A stretch of DNA of 34,987 nucleotides from Ruminococcus sp. (GTDB taxonomy: Bacteria > Bacillota > Clostridia > Oscillospirales > Ruminococcaceae). The stretch covers positions 1 through 34,987 of the forward strand of contig JAMPAO010000013.1 in NCBI GenBank assembly GCA_023667165.1. Direction: 5' to 3'. Shown here in pieces: positions 1-6,337 of the stretch (position 1 is the first letter of the stretch; the number at the start of each line of letters is the position of its first letter). The notes below the pieces were generated by a model. The model worked only from the letters and a program-made list of their open reading frames with translations, did no database searches and was not told the origin of the DNA. The position numbers were made by a program, and so were the translations under genes.

Positions 1-51
1 TGCCTGACAACAAAATTGCTGCGTCATTCGGCACTTCTCCGGTTTCCGAGG
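1..51 (+). repeat. Partial copy of a dispersed MITE-like repeat
   Basis: Bases 1-51 are a near-perfect reverse complement of 4869-4919, with only two or three mismatches. This copy ends in GTTTCCGAGG (42-51), the same terminal decamer that closes the complete element at 5010-5019. It therefore looks like the end of an element whose other half lies outside the window. No protein is encoded. Confidence 0.8.
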
Positions 52-239
52 AGGTTTGTTGAATATAAAAAGTATAATATAATTATACACAGTTTTGTTC
101 CCTTTTGCAAGGGAATTTTTGATATTTCCCGAATAAATGTATATTTTTTTCACGTCTGCTTATAATAGCTTATGCAGCGGAGGGCGGATTATCAAAAAAT
201 AACGAAAAAAAAGCCCTCCCGAAGAAAGGAAGATATACT

Positions 240-386
240 ATGTATAATCAGAATGATAACAAAAACCAGCAGAACGATCAGAACAGCAGAAGCAGCTCCG
301 ACAGCAAGCAGCAGAACGGCAAGCAGAGCAAGCAGGACAGCCGTCAGAACGGTCAGAACAGCCAGAACAGCAAGCAGAGCTTCTGA
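240..386 (+). CDS. 48-residue Q/N/S/K-rich low-complexity small protein
   Basis: A short open frame starts at ATG 240, nine bases after the ribosome site AAGGAAG, and ends at TGA 384-386. About three quarters of the residues are Gln, Asn, Ser, Lys or Asp, arranged as irregular repeats of QNxQNS and SKQ. There are only one Tyr, one Met and one Phe, and no Cys, Trp, Leu, Ile or Val, so the product should be soluble and disordered. A TATAAT box lies at 161-166 with a poor -35, and a strong terminator follows 16 bases after the stop, so it appears to be a single-gene transcript. I do not recognise a family. It could be a spore-type or nucleic-acid-associated small protein, or simply a disordered filler protein. 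A longer overlapping frame from 172 lacks a ribosome site and is rejected. Confidence 0.6.
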   Translation: MYNQNDNKNQQNDQNSRSSSDSKQQNGKQSKQDSRQNGQNSQNSKQSF

Positions 387-401
387 CGTATTCTCTCTTG
401 C

Positions 402-446
402 GGATACGCTGCCGACGGCTTTTTTCGGCAGCGTATCCTTATTTTT
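402..446 (+). terminator. Rho-independent terminator of the small Q/N-rich gene
   Basis: A perfect 14-bp stem, 402-415 with 425-438 (GGATACGCTGCCGA and its complement), closes a 9-base loop. It is followed by TTATTTTTT. Confidence 0.9.
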
Positions 447-503
447 TGGAAAATTCACTAATTTTTTCGGGATTTATTGTTATGGATTTTTGTACATACC
501 GTC

Positions 504-532
504 TTGACAAAATAACGGCGGTATGATATAAT
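504..532 (+). promoter_or_regulatory. Consensus sigma-A promoter for the 601 gene
   Basis: TTGACA at 504-509, a 17-base spacer, and TATAAT at 527-532 preceded by TGA (extended -10). All twelve core bases match consensus. It lies about 70 bases before the ATG at 601. Confidence 0.9.
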
Positions 533-600
533 GAGTATGGACAGCGGCGGCTGTTTTTTTGCCCCGCTTTAAATATTATTGAATTCGGAGGGAGTATACA

Positions 601-1275
601 ATGAAGATAAAAAAGAGATATTATGTTGCTTGTGTGTTTTTCTGTATTCTGGCGCTTGCACTCAGCGTGGGAATGTTCTATTTTGAAATGGGTCTTGCAC
701 GGTATTCGAAGCTCAACAAGGTCGTAAGGGAAAACTGGATAGAAACGTCCGCCAGCGATCCGGAGCTTAGGATAAATACCGACCTTTTCATCACAAAGGT
801 CTATAAGGACGGGGAAAATTCCTCCGATATCAGTACCTTTGATTATATCGGAAAGCAGAATATCGTTACGGGAAAATACGTCGCTTACGGCAAGGACGTT
901 TACGGCGACAATATCATCATCAATCAGGACGTGAAAATGGGCGACAGAGTCACCGTTTTCTATAAGCCGGACGACCCCACAACGGTGTACTGCGAAACAA
1001 ATTACAATATCTACATAATCTGCATCGCGGCGGTGGTAGTGCTGGATATCGTGTTCATCATTCTCAGCCGTCTGATCAACCAGTCGCTTAAGGACAATAC
1101 CTTCAGCGACGCGGCGGTCACTATTATGGATATCCCCATAGTCGTATTTGTGGCGGCGGTGATCCTTGCGTTCTTTGCGGGAATGCTTATCGGAAATATC
1201 CAGGTCGGAGCCGAGTATTCCAATATCAGCCAGGGTCTTGCGGAGATGTACGCAAATCACGAGCTTGTTTACTGA
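601..1275 (+). CDS. Three-helix membrane protein, DUF3592-like
   Basis: The start at ATG 601 follows GGAGGGAG with good spacing and a perfect promoter. The 224-residue product has a basic N-terminus, one hydrophobic helix at about residues 8-27, a soluble extracytoplasmic stretch of about 105 residues, and two more helices at about 138-160 and 178-200. The soluble part ends in VTVFYKPDDPTTVYC, which resembles the 'V.YdP.dP..' motif that precedes the second helix in DUF3592-type membrane proteins. The function of that family is not established. The gene stands alone, between its own promoter and a hairpin at 1296. The family assignment is tentative; the membrane topology is clear. Confidence 0.75.
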   Translation: MKIKKRYYVACVFFCILALALSVGMFYFEMGLARYSKLNKVVRENWIETSASDPELRINTDLFITKVYKDGENSSDISTFDYIGKQNIVTGKYVAYGKDVYGDNIIINQDVKMGDRVTVFYKPDDPTTVYCETNYNIYIICIAAVVVLDIVFIILSRLINQSLKDNTFSDAAVTIMDIPIVVFVAAVILAFFAGMLIGNIQVGAEYSNISQGLAEMYANHELVY

Positions 1276-1295
1276 TTCCAAAAAATCATATCGGT

Positions 1296-1328
1296 CCCGT
1301 ATCGGTCAAGCCGGTACGGGATTTCTTT
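1296..1328 (+). terminator. Probable terminator after the 601 gene
   Basis: CCCGTATCGG (1296-1305), loop TCAAG, then CCGGTACGGG (1311-1320): a 10-bp stem with one T-G pair, followed by ATTTCTTT. Confidence 0.7.
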
Positions 1329-1359
1329 GCAAACGGTCGTTTTAACGGCACGAACGGTA

Positions 1360-1388
1360 TTGAAAGGCAGGAAATAACGGAGTAAAAT
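1360..1388 (+). promoter_or_regulatory. Probable promoter of the two-component pair
   Basis: TTGAAA (1360-1365), a 17-base spacer, and TAAAAT (1383-1388). It has one mismatch in each box. It leaves a leader of about 110 bases before the response regulator. Confidence 0.5.
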
Positions 1389-1503
1389 AGATTTTAAGGA
1401 ACGGTAAATCATCTCAAAACGAAGGTGAGCGGCAAAAAAATGCCGAACCGCAGATCCGGTATCTGTTGTTTCCCGACTTTGAAACGAAAGGGAGCGCGTG
1501 ACT

Positions 1504-2241
1504 GTGCTTTACAGAGTAGGCATATTGGACGACGAGTTAGCTCAGATCAAGATAATAGACGATCATCTGACCAAGTTTTCCGTTAAGACCGATACGGAAT
1601 TCCGTACGGAGCGTTTTACAAGTCCCAAAGCTCTTCTTAAAAAATATTATAATGAAAGCTCGCCCTTCGATATCCTTTTTCTGGATATGGAAATGCCGGA
1701 ATGCAGCGGTATCGAAACGGCAAAGAGGATACGCGCCATTCCCGACAGGAACGTGCTTATAGCCTTTGTGACGAGCTATCCCGAATATATGCAGGACAGC
1801 TTCGACGTACAGGCGTCCCAGTATCTGACAAAGCCCCTTTCCTATGAGGTTTTCGAGGAAAAGCTGAAGAAAATGCTGCTGTATATGGGCGAGCTGGAAA
1901 CCAACATCACCGTTATATCGGGCAAAAGCGGAGAGCTGATACTTCATCTTGACGATATAGTGTGTATCGAGGCGGACAAAAGGTCGGGACTTATCATCAC
2001 GCTGCGCAGTAACGAGGAAATAAACGTAAAGGGAAAGCTGAGCGATTTTGAAAAACGGCTTGCGGACAAGTATTTCATAAGCATACACCGTTCCTGCCTT
2101 GCCAATATGCGGTATATCAGAAAATTCAGCAGCGATTCTCTGGAATTTTCCGTCGGAAAGACCGCCCCCGTCAGCCGCCGCAGGATAGGGGAGATAAAAG
2201 AGGCTTTCTCGAAATATATGGTGATGAGGTACAAAAGATGA
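1504..2241 (+). CDS. LytTR-family response regulator (AgrA/ComE type)
   Basis: A transcription factor that would be phosphorylated by the adjacent kinase. The receiver domain (about 1-120) shows the acidic pair in GILDDE, the phospho-acceptor in FLDMEMPE (Asp61), the Thr in FVTSYPE and the Lys in LTKPLS. A LytTR DNA-binding domain (about 135-240) shows IVCIEADKR, the 'FISIHRSCLAN' core and 'SRRRIGEIKEAF'. I chose GTG 1504 because it lies nine bases after AAGGGAG; an in-frame GTG at 1498 is only three bases away. The gene overlaps the kinase by ATGA at 2238-2241, which implies translational coupling. No agrB/agrD-like peptide genes are visible nearby, so the signal is unknown. Confidence 0.92.
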   Translation: MLYRVGILDDELAQIKIIDDHLTKFSVKTDTEFRTERFTSPKALLKKYYNESSPFDILFLDMEMPECSGIETAKRIRAIPDRNVLIAFVTSYPEYMQDSFDVQASQYLTKPLSYEVFEEKLKKMLLYMGELETNITVISGKSGELILHLDDIVCIEADKRSGLIITLRSNEEINVKGKLSDFEKRLADKYFISIHRSCLANMRYIRKFSSDSLEFSVGKTAPVSRRRIGEIKEAFSKYMVMRYKR

Positions 2242-3557
2242 CGAACGGAACGTTTATGACGGTGTGGGGACTTCTGTCCAATATTTTCGATATGCTGGTG
2301 ACAATGATGTTTTTCGGATCCTGTATGGGCAAGGAAAATATCAGATTTTCCAAGAGGACGCATTATATCCTGACCTTTGTTATTTACTTTGCCTATGTAT
2401 ATGTAAACAATTTAGGCACGTATTTGAATAATGCGCCTGCGGCAAATGCGGCGGTGTCGGCTGCGGTGTTCCTTCTGATCTCTCTGCTTTACAGGGCAAA
2501 ATGGCTTCTGCGTTTCTTTGCGGTGCTGTCCTATCTTTTTTTCTGCATGATGTCGGAGGTGATATGCTACGGTCTGCTGGAGGGTTGGGCAAGCGATATG
2601 AGCGAATATGAGATACTGACAGCCGGCGCCAATATATCAACGGTGCTGGTATTTTTCATTGCCCTGACTGTTTCCGTTATAATCAAGGGAAACAGAGGCA
2701 GGCTGAGTATAAAGGACTGCCTTTCTTTCAGCATAACTCCCGTTATCAGTATAATCACACTGGTAATGATATCTATAGAGGACGGCGTTCCCCGGGTCAG
2801 CCTGACGGTATGCATTGCGGCGGTCGGACTGGCGGTGATCAATCTGATAATATTTTTCCTGCTGGAAAGCGTTACGGAGGCGGCGGAAATACGTGAAAGA
2901 CAGGGCAGAATGGAGCAGCAGTTCGAGTTTCAGGAAAGAAAATACGAACAGGCGTCCCTGTCCTTTAAGAGTATCAGCGGCGTTATCCATGACACCAACA
3001 AGCACCTTATATATTTAAGGGAATGTCTGGACAAGGGAGAATATGAGGAGGCAAAAAGGTACATCGACAAGGCGGGAGAGAGGCTCGAAAGCTCCTACAA
3101 GCGCATTAATACGGGATATCTGCCCGTCGACGCTCTGGTGAGCAGCGCACTGAACGCCGCAGAAGCGGAGGGGATCGTTTTCAAAAGCGACATCAAGATA
3201 GAAAAGGAGCGGATAACGGCGGAACGGTACGACCTGTGCGTAGCTTTGGGAAATCTTCTCGACAACGCCGTCGAAGCCTGCCGCAGGGTGACAGATCTTC
3301 AAGGGAGGTATATCAGCCTTTCCGTAGTTACCGCCGACAGCTCCCTTGTGATAAACATAGAAAACTCATCGCCCCGAAAGGACGGAGAGGACTTCAAAAC
3401 GGACAAGACCGACAGGCGGCTCCACGGCTACGGTCTGGGCAACGTAAACGCCATAGCGGAAAAATACGGTGGGGTATTCACCATAGAGCGCAGAGCCGTA
3501 TCCTGCGAGGCTACGCTTATACTTCCCGGCTTATCGGAGGCAAGGGATAAGATGTGA
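2238..3557 (+). CDS. GHKL sensor histidine kinase (AgrC-like)
   Basis: The membrane kinase partner of the LytTR regulator, 439 residues. The N-terminal 200 residues contain about six hydrophobic helices and no large extracellular domain, as in quorum-sensing AgrC/ComD kinases. A coiled linker (about 212-240, rich in E, R and Q) leads to the H-box 'SGVIHDTNKHL' with probable phospho-acceptor His251. The ATPase part has the N-box 'ALGNLLDNAVEAC' and the G-box 'HGYGLGNVNAIAEKYGG', typical of the HATPase_c_5 group. The start overlaps the regulator stop (ATGA). The ligand cannot be predicted; in this family it is often a peptide. Confidence 0.92.
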   Translation: MTNGTFMTVWGLLSNIFDMLVTMMFFGSCMGKENIRFSKRTHYILTFVIYFAYVYVNNLGTYLNNAPAANAAVSAAVFLLISLLYRAKWLLRFFAVLSYLFFCMMSEVICYGLLEGWASDMSEYEILTAGANISTVLVFFIALTVSVIIKGNRGRLSIKDCLSFSITPVISIITLVMISIEDGVPRVSLTVCIAAVGLAVINLIIFFLLESVTEAAEIRERQGRMEQQFEFQERKYEQASLSFKSISGVIHDTNKHLIYLRECLDKGEYEEAKRYIDKAGERLESSYKRINTGYLPVDALVSSALNAAEAEGIVFKSDIKIEKERITAERYDLCVALGNLLDNAVEACRRVTDLQGRYISLSVVTADSSLVINIENSSPRKDGEDFKTDKTDRRLHGYGLGNVNAIAEKYGGVFTIERRAVSCEATLILPGLSEARDKM

Positions 3558-3646
3558 TCTCTGCCGCTTTCCTTCATAAACGGCTGACGTTCCTGCACGG
3601 TGCTGCCGTAAAGTCCGTCCCTTATTTAAATCTTGCATAATAAAAA

Positions 3647-3662
3647 GTTATGCTTGACTAAC
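3647..3662. promoter_or_regulatory. Operator copy 1 (GTTAT-N6-CTAAC)
   Basis: GTTATGCTTGACTAAC is an imperfect 16-bp inverted repeat of the family found at six other places up to 6364. It covers the -35 box (3654-3659) of the DUF2325 promoter, a position suited to repression. Confidence 0.6.
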
Positions 3663-3683
3663 ATATGATGTATATGCTATAAT
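3654..3683 (+). promoter_or_regulatory. Sigma-A promoter of the DUF2325 gene
   Basis: TTGACT (3654-3659), an 18-base spacer, and TATAAT (3678-3683) with TGC just before it. Operator copies sit over the -35 box and directly downstream of the start region. Confidence 0.85.
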
Positions 3684-3691
3684 ATATTTAA

Positions 3692-3707
3692 GTTAGCATA
3701 AGACAAC
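3692..3707. promoter_or_regulatory. Operator copy 2 (GTTAG-N6-ACAAC)
   Basis: GTTAGCATAAGACAAC lies about 9-24 bases after the -10 box, i.e. over the initial transcribed region. A close copy follows the gene at 4030-4045, with the flanking bases also conserved. Confidence 0.6.
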
Positions 3708-3724
3708 TGAAATGAGGTGATCCG

Positions 3725-4006
3725 ATGAGCGTAGTGGTAATAGGAGGCAACGACTGCATGGCGGCGCGGTATAAGGATATTTGCAGGTCGTATAAGTGCA
3801 AGGCAAAGGTTTTTACCCAAATGCCCTCCGATTTTGAAAATAAGCTGGGATATCCCGATCTTATGGTGGTATTCACAAATACCTGCTCCCATAAAATGGT
3901 CAACAGCGTAAACAGGAGATCGCAAAAGCTCGATATTCCCGTTGCGAGAATACACAGTGCAAGCGCAAGCGCGCTGAAAAGCGTTCTTGAGCGGTACTGC
4001 GTATGA
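3725..4006 (+). CDS. DUF2325 family protein
   Basis: A 93-residue protein that opens with SVVVIGGNDCMAARYKDIC, the signature of DUF2325, and continues with CKAKVFTQMP, 'DLMVVFTNTCSHKMV' and a final 'VARIHSASASALKSVL'. The length is normal for the single-domain form. The fold is probably a Rossmann-like alpha/beta unit. No biochemical role is established to my knowledge. Four cysteines are present (residues 11, 20, 25 and 54). The ribosome site GAGGTGA precedes ATG 3725. The promoter is bracketed by two copies of the operator that also marks the feo genes, so a metal-linked role is inferred from control rather than chemistry. Confidence 0.85.
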   Translation: MSVVVIGGNDCMAARYKDICRSYKCKAKVFTQMPSDFENKLGYPDLMVVFTNTCSHKMVNSVNRRSQKLDIPVARIHSASASALKSVLERYCV

Positions 4007-4029
4007 CGTTCTTTCTTTTTTGCCATCAA

Positions 4030-4045
4030 GTTAGCGTATGACAAC
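4030..4045. promoter_or_regulatory. Operator copy 3 (GTTAG-N6-ACAAC)
   Basis: GTTAGCGTATGACAAC differs from copy 2 at only two bases. The bases before (TCAAG / TTAAG) and after (TCAAATG / TGAAATG) are also alike, so the whole segment 4029-4056 looks like a duplicate of the DUF2325 leader (3691-3718). Confidence 0.55.
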
Positions 4046-4049
4046 TCAA

Positions 4050-4224
4050 ATGCGGTCTTTACGCCGTATGACGCGGAAGCTTCAAGCTGTGCGGCTGCCG
4101 GAAGGTCTACGGCAGCGAGGAAAACGCAAAACGCGCCTTTGAAAATTACAGAAGATGCAGAAAATTTCTGTGCGGCAGATTAGCCGAAAACCCCGATATA
4201 TTTCGGGCGCTGAAAATATCTTGA
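4050..4224 (+). pseudogene. Probable decayed small Cys-rich gene
   Basis: After the duplicated leader, ATG 4050 opens a 31-codon frame that looks random. A second frame from 4072 to TGA 4222 is protein-like (51 codons, ...KLCGCRKVYGSEENAKRAF... and ...CGRLAENPDIFRALKIS) but has no start codon and is closed upstream by TGA at 4069. A third frame between them reads AVFTPYDAEAS. Two small indels could join an ATG to the Cys-rich frame. I infer a broken gene once controlled by operator copy 3. It could instead be non-coding sequence with a chance open frame. I do not recognise the protein. Confidence 0.35.
4177..4221 (+). repeat. Direct repeat, left copy (flanks the ECF-like gene)
   Basis: This segment shares AGCCGAAAACCCCGATATAT and most of the next 20 bases with 4818-4861. 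Both copies can form a CCCGA...TCGGG hairpin. The copies bracket the 4241-4819 gene almost exactly. Confidence 0.65.
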
Positions 4225-4240
4225 AAAAGGAGGCTGTGCT

Positions 4241-4819
4241 GTGAAAAGATCGAATACAAGGGATATTTTGGCAGCCATGCTGTGTATCGCCGTTTATATC
4301 CTGCTGCTGTTCGTCTGTGAGCTTGCAGGCTATATCAGTCCGGTATTATGGGTGGGAGCGCCGGTCGTTTCCGCTTTTCTCGGCGCGTTCCCCATGGCGT
4401 ATTTAATGACAAGGACGGGCAAGCCGTTTATCGCTTTGGGAACCGCCCTGCTCTGGACGCTGCTTATATTTGCGTCCGGCGAATCCGGCGATCCCGCCGC
4501 CGTTATATTTCCGGCCGTTTCGGGAATAGCGGCGGAGGCGGTACGCAAAGCGGCGGGGTACGGCACGCCGAAGGGAACACGTTTGAGCTGCTCTTTATTA
4601 TCGCTTATCGCATTTGCGCCGATCATCACCCTTTGGACCGATACGGAAACATATCTTTCCGCGGCTGCCGAGGAAATGGGCGGCGAAGAGTACAGCGAAG
4701 TCCTGCGTTCGTGCTCCGGCGGGGGCGCGCTGGCTCTGATAATTGTTTTAACGCTTGCCGCGGGTTATGCCGGCGCGTTTGCCGCCGAAAAGATCGGGAC
4801 GAAAAAGCGGACGCGGTAG
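4241..4819 (+). CDS. Integral membrane protein, probable ECF S component (MptD/Trep_Strep-like)
   Basis: A 192-residue hydrophobic protein beginning at GTG 4241, seven bases after AAGGAGG. About five or six helices are visible: 9-32, 36-58, 62-80, 85-103, 117-133 and 160-182. The segment 'ISPVLWVGAPVVSAFLGAFPMAYLMTRTGK' near residues 28-65 resembles MptD-type putative S components of energy-coupling factor transporters. Such proteins bind a small substrate (vitamin or metal-linked) and share an energising module encoded elsewhere; no such module is in this window. The C-terminus is basic. The substrate is unknown; location in the probable iron island is suggestive only. Confidence 0.55.
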   Translation: MKRSNTRDILAAMLCIAVYILLLFVCELAGYISPVLWVGAPVVSAFLGAFPMAYLMTRTGKPFIALGTALLWTLLIFASGESGDPAAVIFPAVSGIAAEAVRKAAGYGTPKGTRLSCSLLSLIAFAPIITLWTDTETYLSAAAEEMGGEEYSEVLRSCSGGGALALIIVLTLAAGYAGAFAAEKIGTKKRTR

Positions 4820-4861
4820 ATCAGCCGAAAACCCCGATATATTCGGGTTTTGGAAATATAT
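4818..4861 (+). repeat. Direct repeat, right copy
   Basis: This matches 4177-4221 with small gaps. The hairpin CCCGATATATTCGGG followed by TTTT could end transcription of the 4241 gene, since the repeat starts at its stop codon. Confidence 0.6.
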
Positions 4862-4868
4862 TAGACTT

Positions 4869-5019
4869 CCTCGGAAACCGGAGAAGCGCCGAATGACGCA
4901 GCAATTTTGTTGTCGGGCAAAGTACGTTTTCCGCAGAAATACTTGGTGTATTACAAGGAAAACGGACAAAGCATGACAACAAAAGGGCAAGTCAGGCGGT
5001 GCTTCGGAAGTTTCCGAGG
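4869..5019. mobile_element. MITE-like element, 151 bp
   Basis: The ends are inverted repeats: CCTCGGAAAC (4869-4878) and GTTTCCGAGG (5010-5019), with GAAGC matching just inside both. The first 51 bases recur inverted at the window start. The middle carries AATACTTGGTGTATTACAAGG with flanking CCGCAG, which is shared (inverted) with the element at 15338-15501. No transposase is encoded, so this is a non-autonomous repeat. The 340-base gap between the 4241 gene and the flavodoxin is mostly this element; the rest (5020-5159) holds only a GC-rich hairpin-prone stretch near 5070-5105 and no clear promoter. Confidence 0.65.
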
Positions 5020-5159
5020 AGGTTCATTATTTTACGGCAAAACGGTAAATTATCCCGAACAGGACGAAAACGGAGGGGCGCGGGCGTCTTGCTTCCCGCC
5101 TCTTCATACCGGACTGCGGGGTCGATTTTATGCTTTGCTATGTTTTGGAGGAATTTATT

Positions 5160-5567
5160 ATGAAAACAGCAGTTATTTTTTGGAGCGGAACGGGCAATAC
5201 CGAGGCTATGGCTCAGGCCGTGGCGGAGGGCGCGGGAGCCGATATATTCGCCGTTTCCGATTTTTCGGGCGATATAAGCGATTACGGCGCCGTTGCCTTC
5301 GGCTGCCCCGCCATGGGCGCGGAGGTGCTGGAGGAGGATGAGTTTGAACCGTTTTTCGCTGCCGCAGAGGATAAGCTCAACGGAATGAGGGTCGCTCTTT
5401 TCGGCTCATACGGCTGGGGTGACGGCGAATGGATGAGAAGCTGGGAGGACAGGGTGAAGTCCGACGGAGCCGTTCTTGTGGGCGGCGAAGGAGTTATAGC
5501 CAACGAAGCGCCCTCCGGCGACGATCTCGAGAGATGCAGGGAGCTTGGAGCCATGCTTGCGGAATAA
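5160..5567 (+). CDS. Flavodoxin
   Basis: A small FMN electron carrier of 135 residues, within the short-chain flavodoxin range. The FMN phosphate loop is clear near the N-terminus (FWSGTGNTEAMAQ), followed by the hydrophobic strand 'AVAFGCPAMGAE' and the FMN-stacking loop 'LFGSYGWGDGEW' with a Tyr-Gly-Trp pair. ATG 5160 is chosen because GGAGG lies eight bases upstream; the in-frame ATG at 5130 precedes that site. Flavodoxins often replace ferredoxin when iron is scarce, which fits the position between the DUF2325 gene and feo, but no copy of the shared operator was found immediately upstream. Confidence 0.9.
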   Translation: MKTAVIFWSGTGNTEAMAQAVAEGAGADIFAVSDFSGDISDYGAVAFGCPAMGAEVLEEDEFEPFFAAAEDKLNGMRVALFGSYGWGDGEWMRSWEDRVKSDGAVLVGGEGVIANEAPSGDDLERCRELGAMLAE

Positions 5568-5619
5568 CGCCTGGGACTGTCCGAAAGAAAATACGGTAAT
5601 TGTGCATATTCACCGCAAA

Positions 5620-5635
5620 GTTACACAAAGCTAAC
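5620..5635. promoter_or_regulatory. Operator copy 4 (GTTAC-N6-CTAAC)
   Basis: GTTACACAAAGCTAAC, about 50 bases upstream of the feo -35 box. Confidence 0.55.
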
Positions 5636-5685
5636 TTACAAATATGTACACATTAAACGAAAATGGATAATGTTAATAAAACCTC

Positions 5686-5714
5686 TTGACATTCCGAGGG
5701 AAAAGGAGTAATAT
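5686..5714 (+). promoter_or_regulatory. Sigma-A promoter of the feo operon
   Basis: TTGACA (5686-5691), a 17-base spacer, and TAATAT (5709-5714). Operator copies lie upstream (5620) and just downstream (5724 and 5755). The leader to feoA is about 155 bases. Confidence 0.8.
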
Positions 5715-5723
5715 TATATTAAG

Positions 5724-5739
5724 GTTAGCTGAAACTAAC
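5724..5739. promoter_or_regulatory. Operator copy 5 (perfect GTTAG-N6-CTAAC)
   Basis: GTTAGCTGAAACTAAC is the perfect form of the inverted repeat. It covers the expected transcription start of feo, so a bound protein should block initiation. Confidence 0.7.
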
Positions 5740-5754
5740 GTGGAACGCCGTGCC

Positions 5755-5770
5755 GTTAGTACGCGCTAAT
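5755..5770. promoter_or_regulatory. Operator copy 6 (GTTAG-N6-CTAAT)
   Basis: GTTAGTACGCGCTAAT starts 31 bases (about three helical turns) after copy 5, on the same face of the helix. Confidence 0.6.
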
Positions 5771-5775
5771 ATTAC

Positions 5776-5857
5776 AGCAAGGCGACAGACCGCCAAAAAG
5801 CGGGCGGAAGAGGCAGGCGGGTGTTATCCGGTCTTTCTCTGCTTACCGTGCCTTGCT
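5776..5857 (+). ncRNA. Structured leader of the feo operon (candidate)
   Basis: AGCAAGGC (5776-5783) pairs perfectly with GCCTTGCT (5850-5857) just before the feoA ribosome site. Inside it two pairings exclude each other: CCGCC/GGCGG (5790-5794 with 5803-5807) and AGACCG/CGGTCT (5787-5792 with 5829-5834). This is the layout of a switching leader. I could not match it to a known riboswitch class by eye, and chance pairing is possible. Confidence 0.35.
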
Positions 5858-5877
5858 TTAATAAAAGGAGTGGGTTT

Positions 5878-6090
5878 ATGATGCCGCTTACGCTTGCGGA
5901 CGCAGGAGAGGAAAATATAATTAAAAAGGTGGGAGGAAATCCCGATACAAGAAAATTTCTTGAAAATCTGGGCTTCGTGGCAGGCTCGGCGGTAACGGTC
6001 ATCAGCGAGATAAGCGGTAACGTTATCGTAAACGTCAAGGATTCAAGGGTAGCCGTTTCAAAGGAAATGGCGCAGAAAATTATGGTTTGA
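5878..6090 (+). CDS. feoA: FeoA domain protein (first copy)
   Basis: A 70-residue SH3-like cytosolic accessory protein of ferrous iron transport. It starts MMPLTLADAGEENIIKKVGG and contains the core 'LENLGFVAGSAVTVISEISGNVIVNVKDSRVAVSKEMAQKI', where the 'LGFVAGS' turn and the final 'R.A....MA..I' are family features. ATG 5878 sits seven bases after AAAAGGAG; ATG 5881 is also possible. It is the first gene of the feo operon and is followed after 16 bases by a second FeoA. FeoA is thought to interact with FeoB and support its activity. Confidence 0.92.
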   Translation: MMPLTLADAGEENIIKKVGGNPDTRKFLENLGFVAGSAVTVISEISGNVIVNVKDSRVAVSKEMAQKIMV

Positions 6091-6106
6091 GGAGTTGATC
6101 TGATTT

Positions 6107-6328
6107 ATGTCCACATTGAAGAACGCGTCTGTCGGTCAGACTGTCACCGTTAAAAAGCTTTGCGGCGAGGGCGCCGTGAAGCGCAGGATAATGGACATGG
6201 GCATCACAAAGGGTACGGAAATATACGTCCGCAAGGTCGCGCCCCTGGGAGATCCCATTGAAGTAACGGTCAGAGGCTATGAGCTTTCCTTGAGAAAGGC
6301 TGACGCCGAAATGATCGAGGTAGGCTGA
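6107..6328 (+). CDS. feoA: FeoA domain protein (second copy)
   Basis: A 73-residue FeoA with the typical 'RRIMDMGITKGTEIYVRKVAPLGDPIEVTVRGYELSLRKADAEMIEV' layout, including the highly conserved 'DMG...G' turn and 'GDPIEV.VRGY.LSLRK'. It is closer to the FeoA consensus than the first copy, so the two are probably not interchangeable. It begins at ATG 6107 after GAGGAG. The gap to feoB (78 bases) contains a second promoter and an operator copy, so feoB can be transcribed alone. Confidence 0.95.
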   Translation: MSTLKNASVGQTVTVKKLCGEGAVKRRIMDMGITKGTEIYVRKVAPLGDPIEVTVRGYELSLRKADAEMIEVG

Positions 6329-6337
6329 TATTTTTAT

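Noticed and set aside
172..507. Open frame of 111 codons overlapping the small Q/N-rich gene
   Set aside because: It has no ribosome site, runs through the terminator at 402-446 and has a repetitive Arg/Thr-rich composition caused by reading the Q/N codons in another frame.
439..1281. 280-codon minus-strand frame opposite the 601 gene
   Set aside because: It is antisense to a gene with a perfect promoter and ribosome site; it crosses both the promoter and the following intergenic end and has no family features.
1440..1562. Short frame MPNRRSGICCFPTLKRKG... before the response regulator, considered as a signal peptide gene
   Set aside because: It overlaps the response regulator for most of its second half, and no processing gene (agrB-like) is near; too little to support it.
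4907..5341. 144-codon plus-strand frame leading into the flavodoxin
   Set aside because: It runs through the MITE-like element and then the flavodoxin in the wrong frame; low-complexity Arg/Gly-rich end.
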